A stretch of 37,457 nt of DNA from Parachlorella kessleri (GCA_001598975.1 BBXU01000749.1:1-37457); one strand, 5' to 3'; positions 22,890 through 36,050 are shown, numbered from the stretch's first letter. A program made the numbers and translations. Notes: generated by a model from the sequence alone, not told the origin.

Positions 22890-25800
22890 TCAGCTGCCTA
22901 CAACCCCAAAGCCAGATGCCCTTGCCACCTGCTCTGCTGCTGCGTATAGTGAAGCCGCGTCATTCAAAGCCTGCAAGGCACATAGCATGAGTGCTGCAAC
23001 CACCTTGGACTGCAGGTAGCTTGTCATAGTTGTGCAGTGGCAACACACGGTGGATGACGCTAGCCAGCATATATAACCTAGTCAGCCCTCGACCTGCTGT
23101 GCTCAAGCAGAAGCCACCACCGGGCTGGGTTTTAAGGTATGACAAGCATTTTGCCAACCCTTTCCCCTCTCCCCTCATCTCGAACAGCATTACAAACATG
23201 GTTACTTGCACTCCGCCTGCTGGGCATGCTTCTACTCATGCGGCTCTGCAATGGCACCAGTTACTGCCCATCCACCAGCCCGGCAAGGCACATCCAGTCC
23301 TCCCTTTGCATTGCTACCCAAAGCACCCTGGCTGGCTTTGCGGTGACCCAACACCCCGTACATCAGGGTACTCTCCAACCCTGCCCTGCAACCTCTCATC
23401 TTGGCGTCTCAATACGCTATCCTGACTCCAGATTTTGGCTTGAAACATCCTCGCCTGCGCCTGCCACACTAGTCCATTCACCACACCCTGCGCTTGCTCA
23501 AAAAAGAGGACACCAGGGCCCCCTCACCTTCTGGATGATGCCCAGTGCATCCTTGCTGGAGCTGGCGGTGGCCACCTCACTCTGCAGGAACTCTGCTATG
23601 TTGGCAGCGCCCATCTCGCTGCCCAGCACGTCGTGCCACATGGGCGTGGCGCAGGGCCCGCCAGCGCCAAACCTGCAAGCAGCACGTGCACACGACGCCT
23701 TGGTGTGCCGGCCGGTGACTGCCATGACGTCAGCAGATGTACTCCATGCAACCCGTAAGAGCGCACAGTGACACCCAGGTTCAGGTTCAGCGAGGAGTGC
23801 AAACTCCGTGCACCTGGACCCGTGATGTGGGATCTGCTCCTCAGCTACTGCGCTTCCTTGAACGATGAGAGACCCCACCTAACCTGCCCTGGTCAGAAAC
23901 GTTCACACGCGGCTCCTAGCCAAGCACTGCCTTTTCTGGTTAGCCAACAAAACCTGGCTCATCTTCTCCCAATCACGTCTGTCGCCCCATTCTCACCTCA
24001 GCTTGCCTGACTTGGTCCCCAGGCCTCCAAAGTCCAGCACCGAAATCACGCCCTCGGCATCCAGCCCAGCCAAATGATGTCCCGAGCAGCCAGCAAGGAC
24101 CCCACGGCCCTCCCAGCCTCCCAAGCCCGCCTGCGGGTTGGGGTCCAGGTTCTGGGGTGAGGCCATGGCTATCTGCAGCAGCGCCGCCTTGAGAGCGGCA
24201 GCCGTGGGGGGCGGGGACGGTTTCTTGGACGGCGCGGCATCCGCTTTCGTCTGCCGCATGGCTGCTGCCTGCTCAACAGGAGGCTGCTGTGCATACAGCA
24301 ACACTGAAGGCACCAGCTGTCCTTGCTGTCCCCCATCCAGCGACTCCAGCCGCTGAAACATGTCACTGAGCCGGCTGCTGAGCGGCCTCACTGGGTGCTG
24401 CGCCCCGCCAGCAATGCCCTGTGGGTCGGCTGCTAACTGCCTACCGCCATCATGTGCCTCACCCCACCGCGGCGGCGGTGGGATGCCCCCGCCGCTGCCG
24501 AGGCGGGCCTTGTTGTGGCTAGCCAGGCCGCTGAGAACTGCACCAGCACCCGCAATGCCAGCTGTACCTGCTTCTGTTGACCCCGGTGGGGGACACGTGG
24601 ACAGTGGCTGCAGCCCCAGCAGCGTGTTGGGCGGGAGGAATGAGGGCGAGCGCAGCAGGAACGACAGGCCCCCGAGGGCCGCTCGCCGACCGCGGCAGCT
24701 GCCGCCAACGGTGGCGGGCGGGGGGCTCACCCCCTCCAGTCCGGAGCCCCCGTCCAGGGGAGTGGCAGAGGAGGGCGCATGGGACCTAACCCCCAGGGTC
24801 CCGGCAGATCCGCCAGAGGGATGCTGCTGATCTGTCCAGGGGGAGCTGCCACAGCCGCCAGCGCCCCTGCTGTGCCTGCTGGGCGCCATGCTCACGCTGC
24901 CTGGGGCCCCACCAGGCCCCGCTTCAGGCACAGCATGCAGCACGCTGCTGCCAGTGGGCTGCAAAATGGAGAGCTCCGCCTGAGGCCTGCGCATGCTGCC
25001 TGTCCTGACGCTTCCAGGGACCCCTGCACTGCCCCCCACCTTGCTCCCCGTCATGAGGGACAGCATGAGTGGTGTCTCTATCGTGGAGCCCGCTGCTTGG
25101 AGGATGCGAGCAGATTCAAGGTACAGCGGGGTGTCCGTCTGGGTCAGGAGGTGGCCATGAGCGGGGCTGGGGTTGATCCCAAGCTCAACCAGGCTGGACC
25201 AAGTGTCGGCGTGCATAGCAGCAGATGCCGGCTTCTGTGCTGTGCCTGCTGCGCCGTGGGTCACAGCGCCGCCCACCGCGGCGTGCGTAGCAGTTGCTTC
25301 ACCTGGCCCAGCAGCGATAGAAGGGCCACTCGCTGTTGCAGGTCCTAGCAGAGCTACAGCGGGGGCGCTAGAGATGCCGGCTGGCCGCAACCGAGTTGCC
25401 ACGCTTTGGCTAGCTGCGTGCTCAGCACCAAAGCGGGCACCGCCAGCCCCTCCAGGCACTGGTAAGTTGGCCCCTCGGACTGCTTGGCACAGCCTCAGCA
25501 TGCCTGCATCCGACAGCCTTGCAGGGCCTGGTGGAAGGGCTGCCACCACTTCCCCAGGCTGCTGATGCTGTAGCTGCTGCTCAGCCGCGCTGGGCCCTCC
25601 AGCATCCCCTCCGCTGTTAGCAGGCAAGTCCCCAGGAAGTGTCATGGCCACCCTGCCAAGGCTCCCCCGCCGTCCCCCACTACCGCCTGAGAGCTCTGCA
25701 GCAAGTTCCAGGCCGCCTGCCGCGATGGCTGCTGAGCCAGGGGACAGCAGGCCCTGGCTGGTTCCTCCACTGGAGGTGGAGAAGGGCGTCCGTGAGGGTG

Positions 25801-28800
25801 GGCCCGACTGCAGTGAGGGCGAGGAGCCAGCAAGGGTCTCTACCAGGGGTGTGAAGCTTGGGGGCCCAGCCGCCCCTATCCCCACGCCAGGTGCTGCTGC
25901 TGCTGGCACAGTTGTTGCAGTTGGGAGGGAAGCCTGCTGGTAGGTTGATGCGCCGCTGGCAGACAGCGGCAGCACCGGAGGCAGTAGGGTGGGCTCATGC
26001 CCAGGCGGGGAAATAGTTTGCTGATGTTGAGCGGCAGAGTCGGCGGCAGCCCCAGCTGCTGCTGCTGGGCCTGCTGCTGCGCTTGCTGCTGCTCCCCAGG
26101 ATGCGGGAGGGCCGCGAGCAGCTGCTGCTGCCGCTGCCGGCAGCTTGAAGAGAGGGGGCGAGAGTGGCAGCGCAGCGGAGGGCCTAGCTATGGGGGAGGC
26201 CAGCACCGCATGCGTCCTGGACCTGCCCGGCTCCAAAGAGAGCCCTGCACATAGGTTGGACAGGAGTGAAGTGATGGGGCAGGTTCCAGATGAGCCCTGA
26301 GTTGCCTTGGTGTGTCTGCATGGCAGCATCGGGAACCCAAGCAGCGCAATATACTGCCATGATGGAGTTGCCGCAATTGAGCTATGCAATACAAATGGCC
26401 TGTCAGCCTTGTCCTTCTATAGATACACGCAGGCAGGTATTTTACTGTACCACTTTGGCTTAGTTTGTGAGTGGTCATCCAGCCTGCAGCCACACCATGC
26501 CTTACCTCTCCTAGGCGATTGCAGCCCAGCCAGAGCATCCCCATCAGGCACAACAAGGGGCCCTCCAGCCCATGCAGCCCTCCTGGCCACTCGGGCAGAC
26601 CGCCTGGTGGCACCCTCTGGAGGGGGCCCTCCAGCCAGGGCATAGTCCTTGGCCTCTGGGGACGGCTCCTCTCCAGACTCAGCCTCCTCCACGGTGCTGC
26701 CGCTGTGGGGTGCCGGGCGCATGTGCCTGCAGCGGAGTGGACACAGCATGGGCATGTAGCTCAGTCACTTGCAAGGGGTCGGCCAAGACAGGGCACATGC
26801 TTCAGCGACAGTTACCTCCTCAGGGTTCAGGGGCATGTGAGCGAAGTGCCACCGGCAGTGTGAGATGGGCAAGGTGTGGGGTGGCCTGTAAAGGAAATCA
26901 TAGGCAGAGTCTGACAACCACTCCCCACCATGGCGCGAAGGCCTTGCAGCTGTTATTGAACACCTACGATCCGTTGGTAATGCAGTATGCCTGCCTTGGA
27001 GTGCGCAGTGGCTGGGCTCCCCGCAACACCACAGCACTCGCAAGTGCAGCAGCTGAACACCCAGTACCCATCCGTAATGCCATACCTGCGTGTTGGCGAA
27101 GCCGAGAGACCTTGGCTGCCGCCGCGGCCCTTGGGCGATGCTGCTGTGCATGCTGAGGGATCCTGCGAAATGAACTCCTGCGACATGCCATCATCGTACC
27201 CGCTGCCGTAGTCCTCTGCAGTCATTACAGGGAGGCAGGGCAGGGGTTTGCACGTCACCCAGATGAACAGCCACCTGAGCTGTTTGCATGGTGACCGTTT
27301 CTGTGACATGCAATCCTGCCCGGAGTCAACATGCGACTGAGTCGTCCTCAGGTGTTGTCGAAGCTTGCTTGGTCTGCCACACGCTGGCTTTTTACTTTAA
27401 CGTACGATGACATAAGTGACTGATACAGGCTGGCCCTCCACTGCCCTGCTCGAACGCCTGAACTCCATCCTCAAGTGAATGTGCCTACCTGCGTCAGAGT
27501 CGCCCTCGTTCCAGTCAGGCAGGTGGTCAAAGTCGCCCTGCTGTGCCTTGCGCCGCAGCGTGGAGTTCCAGTGGTTCTTGATGGCGTTGTCGGTGCGCCC
27601 CTTGAGCACAGAGGACATGCGTGCCCACTGCAACAGGAGCAGGAAATGAGATCCGTGCAGGGTGGGGTGCTGCATAGGCCAGTGCTGGTGTGCCCCATGA
27701 GCACAGAGGAGGGCATGTGTGCCCCCTTTGGGGAGAACAAGGACAACAAGAAGCTCTACAATATGCAGAAGATAAACTGCGCATGGGAAAGAGTGCCTCT
27801 GCTGGACAGAGGACGTAGACTCGCAGCAGCAGGAGAACATGTAGTTCGGGCTGTGGCAATCGCTCCAATTAGCCGGTCGGGGGAACAGAACAGGCTGCGC
27901 TGGCGCGCGCACACAAGAGCTTTGCCAGATGCAGTTCGGGCTGCTGAGATGCTGCTGTGGACAAACTGCCTGCTGTGGCACTTACAACTGTGGGCTACCT
28001 GATGGCCTGATTTGGCCATGCACACATTGACCCCCCAGTCACACCAGGAACATTGGCGTCTGCATGCGTTGTCCCTGCTATGGAGCAATCGCAGTGCATG
28101 CCACCTCGCTGCCAAGGTAACTGAAACTTTGCCATGGCCCTCATCTTTCATCCAGTGCTGCATGTCAACAGCAAGCCACACACTACGCTGTGTTACCCAC
28201 GATGATGTAGCTACCCACCCACCTGGTTCCCAAAGCGTCTGTGCATGCGCACAATGACCACATCCTCCTCCCTGCCCCACTCGCCCCGCTTGATGTCAGG
28301 GTTGAGGTGGTTGTGCCACCTGCAGATTACAAGCCAGATAGCCCCCTGCTAGATTGCCTGGCAAAAGTTGCTCTGCATTGTAATATAGATCACTGTGCAT
28401 TTGATGCATGGTGCTATACGATCCTTCCCACGTCCATTGCTGCGCTCTGCCTCCTGACTTGGCGGCCTCAAGAAGCCAAGGGCGTGAGGATGACCCTTGC
28501 TCTGGCTGTACATATGTGTGCAAACAAGCCGGACAGGGTAAAAGACACTAAACTTGTGCAGCAGTCTAGCCCACCTCTCACGGCACTGCTTGCCGATGCG
28601 TCCTGGCAGGTGTTCAGCAATGGCAGTCCACCGCTTGGTGCCGTACTGACCTACCAGCCCTATGATGGTGTCATCCTCCTACAACAAGGGCGGTCCCACC
28701 AGTGCAGCTGCTCCACACAACATTGCGACACTGTCTGACAACTGCCACCCCTTTCCGCGGCCCATGGGGTCCGCCAGGTAGCCCACAACCTACGGACTGG

Positions 28801-29680
28801 ACCCAACTCAAGACCTGCCCAGACCGCAGTCTGCCAGGTGTCCAACTGCTGTGGGAAGTCAGCGGGCAGTGATGGGGACGCACAAACTCCTTGGAGGCAG
28901 TCACAGGCGGTGACAGGAACGAGTCATGCTCTGGGGGAAGCCTCCAGTGTCACGCCGCTTACCTCCTTTGACCAGGGCTCCTTCTTCAGATCTGGGTTGA
29001 GCACCTTCTGCCACCGGTGGAGACACTGGACGTCGGTGCGGCCGTCAAAGTACTCGGCTGTACCCAGAGTGGCGAGTACCGCCTTGTCAGCAGAGCTGTT
29101 ATGATGACAGGCGCGCCGCAGTGACAGCTGCTGCCCTTGGCCAGCAAAACCCTTACCTATCCAGCCCACACGCAGTGTCCAACTGAAATACAGCTCCCTC
29201 ATTGCAACTGATCCAAGAGACAAGACAGTCCAAGTGGACCCCTTGCACCATCCAGTTTCACCTATGCGCTTCCAGTTCTTAGCTCCATGTAGGGCCACAG
29301 CGCGCCTCAGGACTTCATCCTGCAACCCAGAACCGCGTCTAGTTGGGAGTACAGCACGGCAGCAATCACTGCCGCAGTCTCTCGACCTTCTTTTTCAACG
29401 AAAGGTCCATCAAGTGCACTGTGGACGCAGCACACACCTCCTCGTCAGTCCAACCTCCGCGTGAAGACTTCCGGACAGCTACCCCGGTTCGCCTGCATCG
29501 TCAGCAGCAGGCTCAATCGAAGGCCAGGAACAAGGACCTCAACGCAAAATAGCAACTGATGCAAGGTGGTCACCCTTCCACAGGAGGCAGGTTGCTCTGG
29601 AGCTTGTCCAACGCAGCCCGCTTGGGTTGTCGCTTAGAAGAGCTGCCGCTGTGGCTCCTTTTCTTCCCATTCTTCTGCAT
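22890..29680 (-). CDS. MYB3R: R1R2R3-MYB transcription factor (MYB3R class)
   Basis: Nuclear DNA-binding protein; in plants MYB3R factors bind MSA elements and control G2/M genes. Exons leftward: 29574-29680, 29438-29492, 29262-29319, 28963-29057, 28575-28678, 28223-28319, 27489-27627, 27086-27215, 26853-26885, 26506-26726, 23997-26244, 23528-23672, 22890-23009 (1183 residues, all phases agree). Three MYB repeats show the invariant tryptophans: R1 W50/W70/W89, R2 W102/W122/W141, R3 W154/W173/W192, with [29 protein letters not shown] and [20 protein letters not shown]. Cys137 matches the redox-sensitive cysteine of R2. The N-terminus is basic ([18 protein letters not shown]). A 749-codon exon of Gly/Ala/Ser/Pro-rich sequence follows, then a non-repetitive C-terminus ([31 protein letters not shown]). 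The end of exon 26853-26885 is the least certain: a better donor at 26815 would break the frame. Confidence 0.9.
28223..29492 (-). other. MYB R1 and R2 repeat-encoding exons
   Basis: Five short exons (29438-29492, 29262-29319, 28963-29057, 28575-28678, 28223-28319) encode R1, R2 and the start of R3. They splice in phase into [48 protein letters not shown] (in two parts), [20 protein letters not shown] and [19 protein letters not shown]. Introns fall inside repeats, after W50 and at the end of the R2 recognition helix. Three repeats instead of two exclude the plant R2R3 class. Confidence 0.85.
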
Positions 29681-30589
29681 AGTGTGGCACTGGTTGATCT
29701 GCGCTGGCGTCTGTTTTTAGTGTTCAAAGTTGAATGGGACAGCAGGCGGTACAACAGCGGGAGTCGCTCAAGCAGACAAGTGAGGAAGCTAGACAGAGTC
29801 TGCATAGGTTGAGTTCCGAGACTGAGCAATCAGTTTGGAGAAGCCCACAGCCTTTCTGCTGACGTGGGCGCTAACTCAGCCACCACACTCGAGCCGCCAT
29901 GCGCCGCCAGCACACCACGTTGTCCATCACGGAAAATAACCAAAAAATAACCAGGTTTGAAGAGCTCAGTGCTCTGCAGTAGTATAAGCGGCTGCGCCTA
30001 CCGTAAACAGGACAGCTAACATCCATGCAACTGCAGGGTGATGCAACGTTCCTTGTGCGACTTGTTTTGAACGCGGAGGATACTACACTGTTGAGGATCA
30101 TCTGTTTTCCGCAGCGTCTGTTGAACCTCACGTGACTGCTCAAATAGATGTGTCAACGTTACGTTTAGGCGCATACGTCAGGGTGGTCAGACCCCCCGCA
30201 TTCAACCCTGCAGGGCACCAGTTCACATATCCCATCATAACCGAATTCGAGCCTTTGATAGCTGCTCTCTGCTGCTTTAGGTGGCATCCCCTCTTTCTTG
30301 ACCTCCGGACGTCCGCAGGCAGACTGGCCAGTCTGTTGCTGTGACCAAAGTTCTGCTGCGTAACAGGTTTCCCTTGTTCGAGACTCGCTGGCCTGCAGAC
30401 CACGCGTGCATGACTCTCGGCCGTGTTGTCCAGCTGCTGAGGTCTTGGCCGGCGGGGCGCCACCTCACCCTGGTTGTGTCGGCTGCCTAACTGATCAGCA
30501 TATGGATCAACAGCTAAACGCCATAGTAGCTACACGGTGTGGGGTGAAGCTGATGGCTCCTTGAGAGACGCACTAGGCTACACCCAGCC
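29681..30589. promoter_or_regulatory. Divergent promoter region between MYB3R and the Cys-rich gene
   Basis: Nine hundred bases separate the MYB start (29680, leftward) from the Cys-rich gene start (30590, rightward). They must hold both promoters and 5' UTRs. The content is more AT-rich than the exons, with AATAACCAAAAAATAACC near 29935-29952. I find no convincing TATA box or coding sequence; small open frames here have no motifs. Confidence 0.4.
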
Positions 30590-33500
30590 ATGACTTTAAG
30601 CAGCATGACGGCTCTCCTACACCTTTGGAGTTTGGCTGCCACAGCTCTCTTGCTCATGAAAGGGACTGGTAAGAATCTTGAGTGGCTGAGTCGAGCCTCT
30701 TTAAGCTGTCGGTACTGCGGTGCAGAAGCCTGCAAAACAGTGTTGGCACAGCCGGAGGGGTGACCCCTCACGAGTCTGCCCTCGCCTTCTGTAGGCGGGG
30801 TGACCATTCCAGTAGCGCCATTGGAACCCCCAACATCTTTGCCAGGTAAGCCTAGTCTGACCCTTGGCACCAACCTCCTGCCCCCCAAACCTGAAGGCAG
30901 TTGGTAGCTCACAGTCTAGGGAGTTGTTCCTTGGACATGCAGGGTGTGCTAAGGAGTGCCGCACGAGCGTGGCTGTGCAGTGTCAGTGGCTGGCCAGCAA
31001 CCTGGCCCTGTACTGCGTACTGCCCTACTTCAAGGGCACCCTGGGCCAGCTGGTGGCTAACAACCCCTGGCTGGGGTGCACAGCAGCAGAGGACGTAGTT
31101 CCCGAAGGAACCACAGTCTGTGGGCAGTTGACTGACAGCAGCTTGTCACCACCACCACCACCTGCTGCTCTGCCGCCACTTCCACCGCCCTCCCAGTCAC
31201 CCCCCGACGCCACGCCCTCGCCTTCTCCTCAGTCGTCGCCGGCAGGTGCTGGGACCGAGCTGCGCTGTGCACTGTGCTGGGGTGCTGCAACCCAGCTGCT
31301 GCTCCTGCACCTACTGCTGCTTGCCCTCCAAATGTATGCGTCTGGCATGTGGCCGTTGGGCTGAGACACTTTGTCTTCCCGTCCATCCATCAAGTGCACT
31401 GCAGTGTCATAAATTTCTGGGCTCACATTCCCAACGGAGTGGTTGGTGACTGCTTCTGCAGATATCAAGCCTGCCCTGTTTGTGGAGCTAACCCCTGTCA
31501 GACCAGAGGATAGCACACTCCCAGGTGCGACTTCTGATAGCAGAGCTAGGGCATATGTGTCGCTGTGACCCTTGTCACCACAAGCAAAGCTTTCCTGCCA
31601 TAGCAACTGGCTGGCAACAGCCTGTTACTTCTGGAGCAATCGCGGCAGTGGGCAGTTGATACTGGTGATGTGGACCAGACATCCAGCTTAGCATGCTGTG
31701 TGCTGGCGCTTCAACAAGTGCCACATACCCCCCCCCCCACCCACCACCACCACCACACACACACTCACCTCCCAACAAATCCCCCTCACCCACCCCGCCC
31801 GGCGTGTGAATGCAGGGTGCCAACAGGAGTGTCGAGTGGAGGTCCTTATGACGTGCCTGTCAGCCGCAGCCAAGGCCCAGTTTGACTGCCTGGTTCTAGA
31901 CTGGTGCGTCCCTCTCCCAGTTGCCATCCCTGGCATCAGCTGACGTGCCAGACCTTGTGGCCTAGTAGACCGGCGCCAAGTTTTGGTTGCTACTACCTAG
32001 GGTGTGCCCAGCACACCAGAGTGGGTTGCAACCTGAACGGAGGACTAGAGTATCATGGGTGTTTCCCTGATTAGTGCCGGTGCCCATGTCTTTGCCTGTT
32101 GACGTGTGTGTTTCTCTGCGACTCCTTCAGGCCCCGGGACCCAACACAAGCCCTTGATAGGCTTGCCCAGTACAACCCAGGAGGCTCCTGTACCGACCCC
32201 GCTACCAACCAGGCCGATGGCAGCCGTACCATGCAGCCCAACACGCACTTCTGTGTGGCCCAAGCCAGACCCTCACCAGGTTTGCCCCCATCGTCACCCC
32301 TAGGGCCTTCCCCTTCCCCTGCGATGCCCAGCCCCTCGGCCCCCGTGCCTGCCCCAATGCCCACCCCACTTGCCCCGCCACAGCCGCTGCCTGGCCCCTC
32401 TGTCTCCCCCAACATCAGCCCCGCCGAGCCACTCCCCGGCCCCTCTCTGGTTCCAAGCCCCCAGCCCTCGCCTGGAGGTGACTTCCGCTGCACATACGCT
32501 GTTGACTGCATGCAATGAGCACTGTGTTAAGGGTTACACAAAACTTTACTTCTGATGCCGCCCGCCCTATGCCGACCTTCCTCCCCTGGTTTGTTGAGTC
32601 GGCAGCTAGTGCGACCTGTGGCTTAGTCAACCTGTGCCGGGCGGGGCGGCGTGTGAGGGACGCTTTGGGCTGTTGTAGTGTTGGTGCGCTTGTGTGGGCT
32701 CCTATGTTTTCGTTATGCAGCACATCGCACCTCTCATGGCTGCCATATTGGTCCATAATGGTTTGGTGTCTCACACCCTTTCCGGCTGACGTTGCCCTGC
32801 AGGTTCCCCCAGCACAAGCCCTCCTAGCCCCACCCCCGAGCAAAGCCCTTCCCCTCAGCGCCCAAGGTAAGGCCCTGGCTACCCGCGGTCACCCTGGCGC
32901 CCGCTGCGTGCTGTGCTGCCTGCTGCTGCTAACGTGCCAAGCTTGCTGGGTAGTTTCCATTTCCACCTCTGTGTCAGGTCCCGGCTCCCCTGCACCACTG
33001 CCTCTTTTGTTGCATACCCCTGTACTAGCATCCAGCCCCAAAGCAACCCTTCCCTGTGTGAGCACATTTATATTTTTTCGTGGCCGTATCTTGTTCAGCA
33101 CAACAGCGAAACATCATTTGGCATGCGTTTCACGCCTCATCTGTCCAGCCCCCATGCCTAGTGCAGCCCGGAGCCTTCCCCGCTGCCCCCAGCTCCCAGC
33201 CCCAAGCCTGGGGTGCCTCCCGGGGTGCCACCTTCCGTGCCCAGCCCTAGCCCCTCACCTACCACAGGTCAGATTATTCACTCATGCATATGAGACTATA
33301 TGTCCATGTGTGATAGTTTACACAACCAGGCAGCAGGCACGATCAACTCCGGTGAATTCCCTAGCGTCTACTACCCCTCCTTTCCCTCTCAGCATACCAC
33401 ACGCTTTATCTGTGCTTGCAGGGTGGCCACGGTGGCTGCCTCACTACGAGGTCAATGAGGAGCTGGTAGATCAAGTTTTGCACAAGTGTCCTGACATTGT

Positions 33501-35393
33501 TGAGGATGAGGAGCTCCTGACGGCGTTCACTGAACCCACGCTGTGCCCCGGGCAGATAGATGACATAAGCCTTGGTCAGTCGTGGTCCAGCCCCGCGATG
33601 GGTGGCTTCAGCCACCACCTGCCACTCTTGTGCTGACAGGGGTCCAAGGACGGCATGCTTTTGTGTTCCTGGTGTGGCTGCCCGATATGCCTGCTGCTCA
33701 AGAAACCTTTCCTGGTGGTTGACGACACAGCTGTGTGTGACTCTGCTTTGCATAATGCCCTAATGCCCCTGCTGCAGTGAGTGCCATTGGCAATGGATTC
33801 TATGGGTGTGGCGAGCAGTGTGTTTTTGCCCCGCTGGCCAGCTGGCCAGCGCTGGGCTCCAGCTTCTACTGGACGTGGGTTGCTGCCAGGAGCTGTTGGT
33901 TGGCTCAGGTGAGGGTTTACCTAACTTCTAAAATGATCTACTTAGTCCTTACTTGTCTGCAAGCTAGCCGAGTTGGTGCGAGCGGGGTTGCACACCAGTT
34001 ATTGCTGGCAAGCTCGCTCGGCTCTGCAAGCCGACTAGCGACAACACTTGTTTCACTGCCCTGAAGCTGCCCGGGGTGGTGCCAGTACTCTGCAGCCAGG
34101 CTCCGTGCTTGCCGACTATTGCTAACCAGGCCCTGGCCCCCTCGTTTGTTTCATATGCAGGCGGTTGCAGGCACGGGCAGCAGCGGCGGGCCGTGCAGCT
34201 ACACAGCAGAGCAGCAGCAGGCCTGGAACGATACTACCACGCTCTTCTGGGTGGCTGCAGCTCTTCTGGACCGCTTAGAAACCAGCCCCCACATGGCGCA
34301 CTACGACCCGCATCTTGCTGAGCTGGCAGCCTGGTTTGAGGAGGAGGTGACTAACCCCGGCCCCGGCCGCAACCTTACTGCTCTGGGGGAGGTGGTCCTG
34401 GACGCCGCTGTCTCTAAGATGGCGCAAGAGGTGCTGTTGCACTTGCCGCCTGGGGACCCCCTGGCTCAGTGGGAGGCGGCGCAGGGCACGGTCAGGTGGG
34501 TTGCGTGTCTCCCTCTAGGCGGCGGCATGCCTGCGCGATTGCAGGTCTTGACGCCAGTGGAAGGGTGCCCCGTGCTTCCTCAGGCAAACCGTATGGTGTT
34601 CCCTAGCACGGAAAGGATGGCTTGCTTGCTGCCTTTCCCTAGCTCAGGCAGCCGAGATGTGGCTCATGTCAGGTGCATAATCAGCGTCACCGCCGTCTCA
34701 AGTCAGCCGCCGTCGGCGGCGCCAGCTTACTACCTCTTTCATTGGATGGGACGGGGCTGTCCTAAGCTGTTGCTGACTGTAAACTGGGTTGCTTAAACGT
34801 TGCACTAGGTTATAAAACACTGCCCCTGGAATGAGCATGCCAAGCATGCAAAGTGTCTGGTCCCTCTTGGCCGCATCCCATCCCCCACTGCGGGGTTACA
34901 TCAGGCAGGCACCACTACCTAGCTGGAGTTCCTCCTAACCCCTGCCCCGCCCACACCCCCCCTGGACCTTGCAGGGCTGCTGACTGTGACCACGCCTCGC
35001 AGGATGAGCTCTCCCGCCAAGTTGTCGGCTGCCTGTGTGGGGCCACGCAGCCCCTCCTTTACTGCCGTGCCCTGGAGGCCTTTGAGAGGGGCTGGGGGGT
35101 GGACTCCCTGGTGGTGCGTAAGTCCACTAACCCCTCCACTTTTAGTTAGGGAGTCTGCTTCAGTCTCTTGGTGTAGTTATTCAGGCATAGTCTGTCTCGA
35201 GTGCAGTCTTGTTGTGTGCAGTGTAGCTAGCCTCTGGGAAATACTGTTTCCAGGTGACCGGCTGCTGTGCCATGCCGCGCCCCATGTGGTTGGCATATTA
35301 CTCAGCCTGCGGCCTCCCCTCCTCCACCTCAGGGAGAGGCAGGAGGAGCACAGGTGGTGGGCAGCCTCTCTCAAGGCAGCTCTAAACCTTTGA
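30590..35393 (+). CDS. Secreted Cys-rich, Pro-rich protein (algal HRGP-like)
   Basis: Exons 30590-30668, 30795-30845, 30943-31245, 31816-31903, 32131-32477, 32803-32866, 33200-33267, 33422-33574, 33778-33908, 34161-34495, 34975-35117, 35254-35393 join in phase (633 residues). The N-terminus is a signal peptide with a hydrophobic core (LWSLAATALLLM). Two copies of a six-cysteine module follow: G-C-x3-C-x7-C-x10-C-x20/24-C-x13/20-C, beginning GCAKECRTSVAVQC and GCQQECRVEVLMTC. Each is followed by a Pro/Ser linker (SLSPPPPPAALPPLPPPSQS; repeated PSPSP), as in volvocine and related wall glycoproteins. A looser third module may start at GCGEQC (33811). The C-terminal part is helical and acidic (HLAELAAWFEEEV) with more Cys. 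An extracellular-matrix role is inferred from composition; I recognise no catalytic domain. Confidence 0.7.
31727..31770. repeat. Poly-C, CAC and CA microsatellite in intron
   Basis: A C-run is followed by CCA/CAC and CA repeats just before the acceptor of exon 31816-31903. It may serve as an extended pyrimidine-rich tract but is otherwise simple sequence. Confidence 0.75.
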
Positions 35394-36006
35394 GAGGTGA
35401 TGCATCATGGCTTATCTCTTTGCATTCTGCTTTCAATCATAAAAATCGACAGCCGACTAAATTTGTTTCAATGCATGAGAAACGCTGACATTATGCCTGT
35501 TATTTTGACATCTTCAATTGTCAGCGTGAGTAGGAATAGGTGCCGTATATGTGTTCTTGCTTTTCCCTGGCTTGTTGAGTTGTTCTGGTCAGCCTTATGC
35601 CACCAGCCAGCTGCAGCTGAGGCTGTCTTTGTGTACCCTCGTGGGTCCAGCAGTCCACACTTCACGCTACTAGGCCGGCCCAAGTGCTTTTCTAGGTGCA
35701 AGCAAGAACAAGTAGGTGTTTGCTTCCACCCTTTGTCAGCTAGATTGCTGCCGGCCGGCTCTTCTTTCAAATGTCTATCCACTGTGGTGGTTGCTGGAAT
35801 TCCGTCTAGCTCTCTTGAGTACCGTTAAGGTTATTAGCATGGGTGGCAGGTAGGGCGAACAGGGAGTGAGAGTTGAGCTGGACTGACAGGGCTGGATGCA
35901 GAGTGTGCCGGAGTGCTGATCCAGTAGTTTTCTCCCCGAGAAAAGCTAAGGCCACTGGGAGAGGAGGGGCAGCTCAACTGAAGCAGGGCAGTTGAGAACA
36001 AGGTCG

Positions 36007-36050
36007 TGGTTATGACATTTATGGTTATGACATCTATGGTTATGACATTT
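36007..36050. repeat. 15-bp tandem repeat, three units
   Basis: TGGTTATGACATTTA, TGGTTATGACATCTA and TGGTTATGACATTT follow one another with one substitution. The tract lies in non-coding DNA 230 bases left of a hairpin pair. Confidence 0.85.

Noticed and set aside
23993..26389. 798-codon minus frame as an intact intronless gene
   Set aside because: The frame is a real exon of the MYB gene (23997-26244) but begins after an acceptor in phase with the upstream exon and ends at a donor. Its apparent Met is in the upstream intron.
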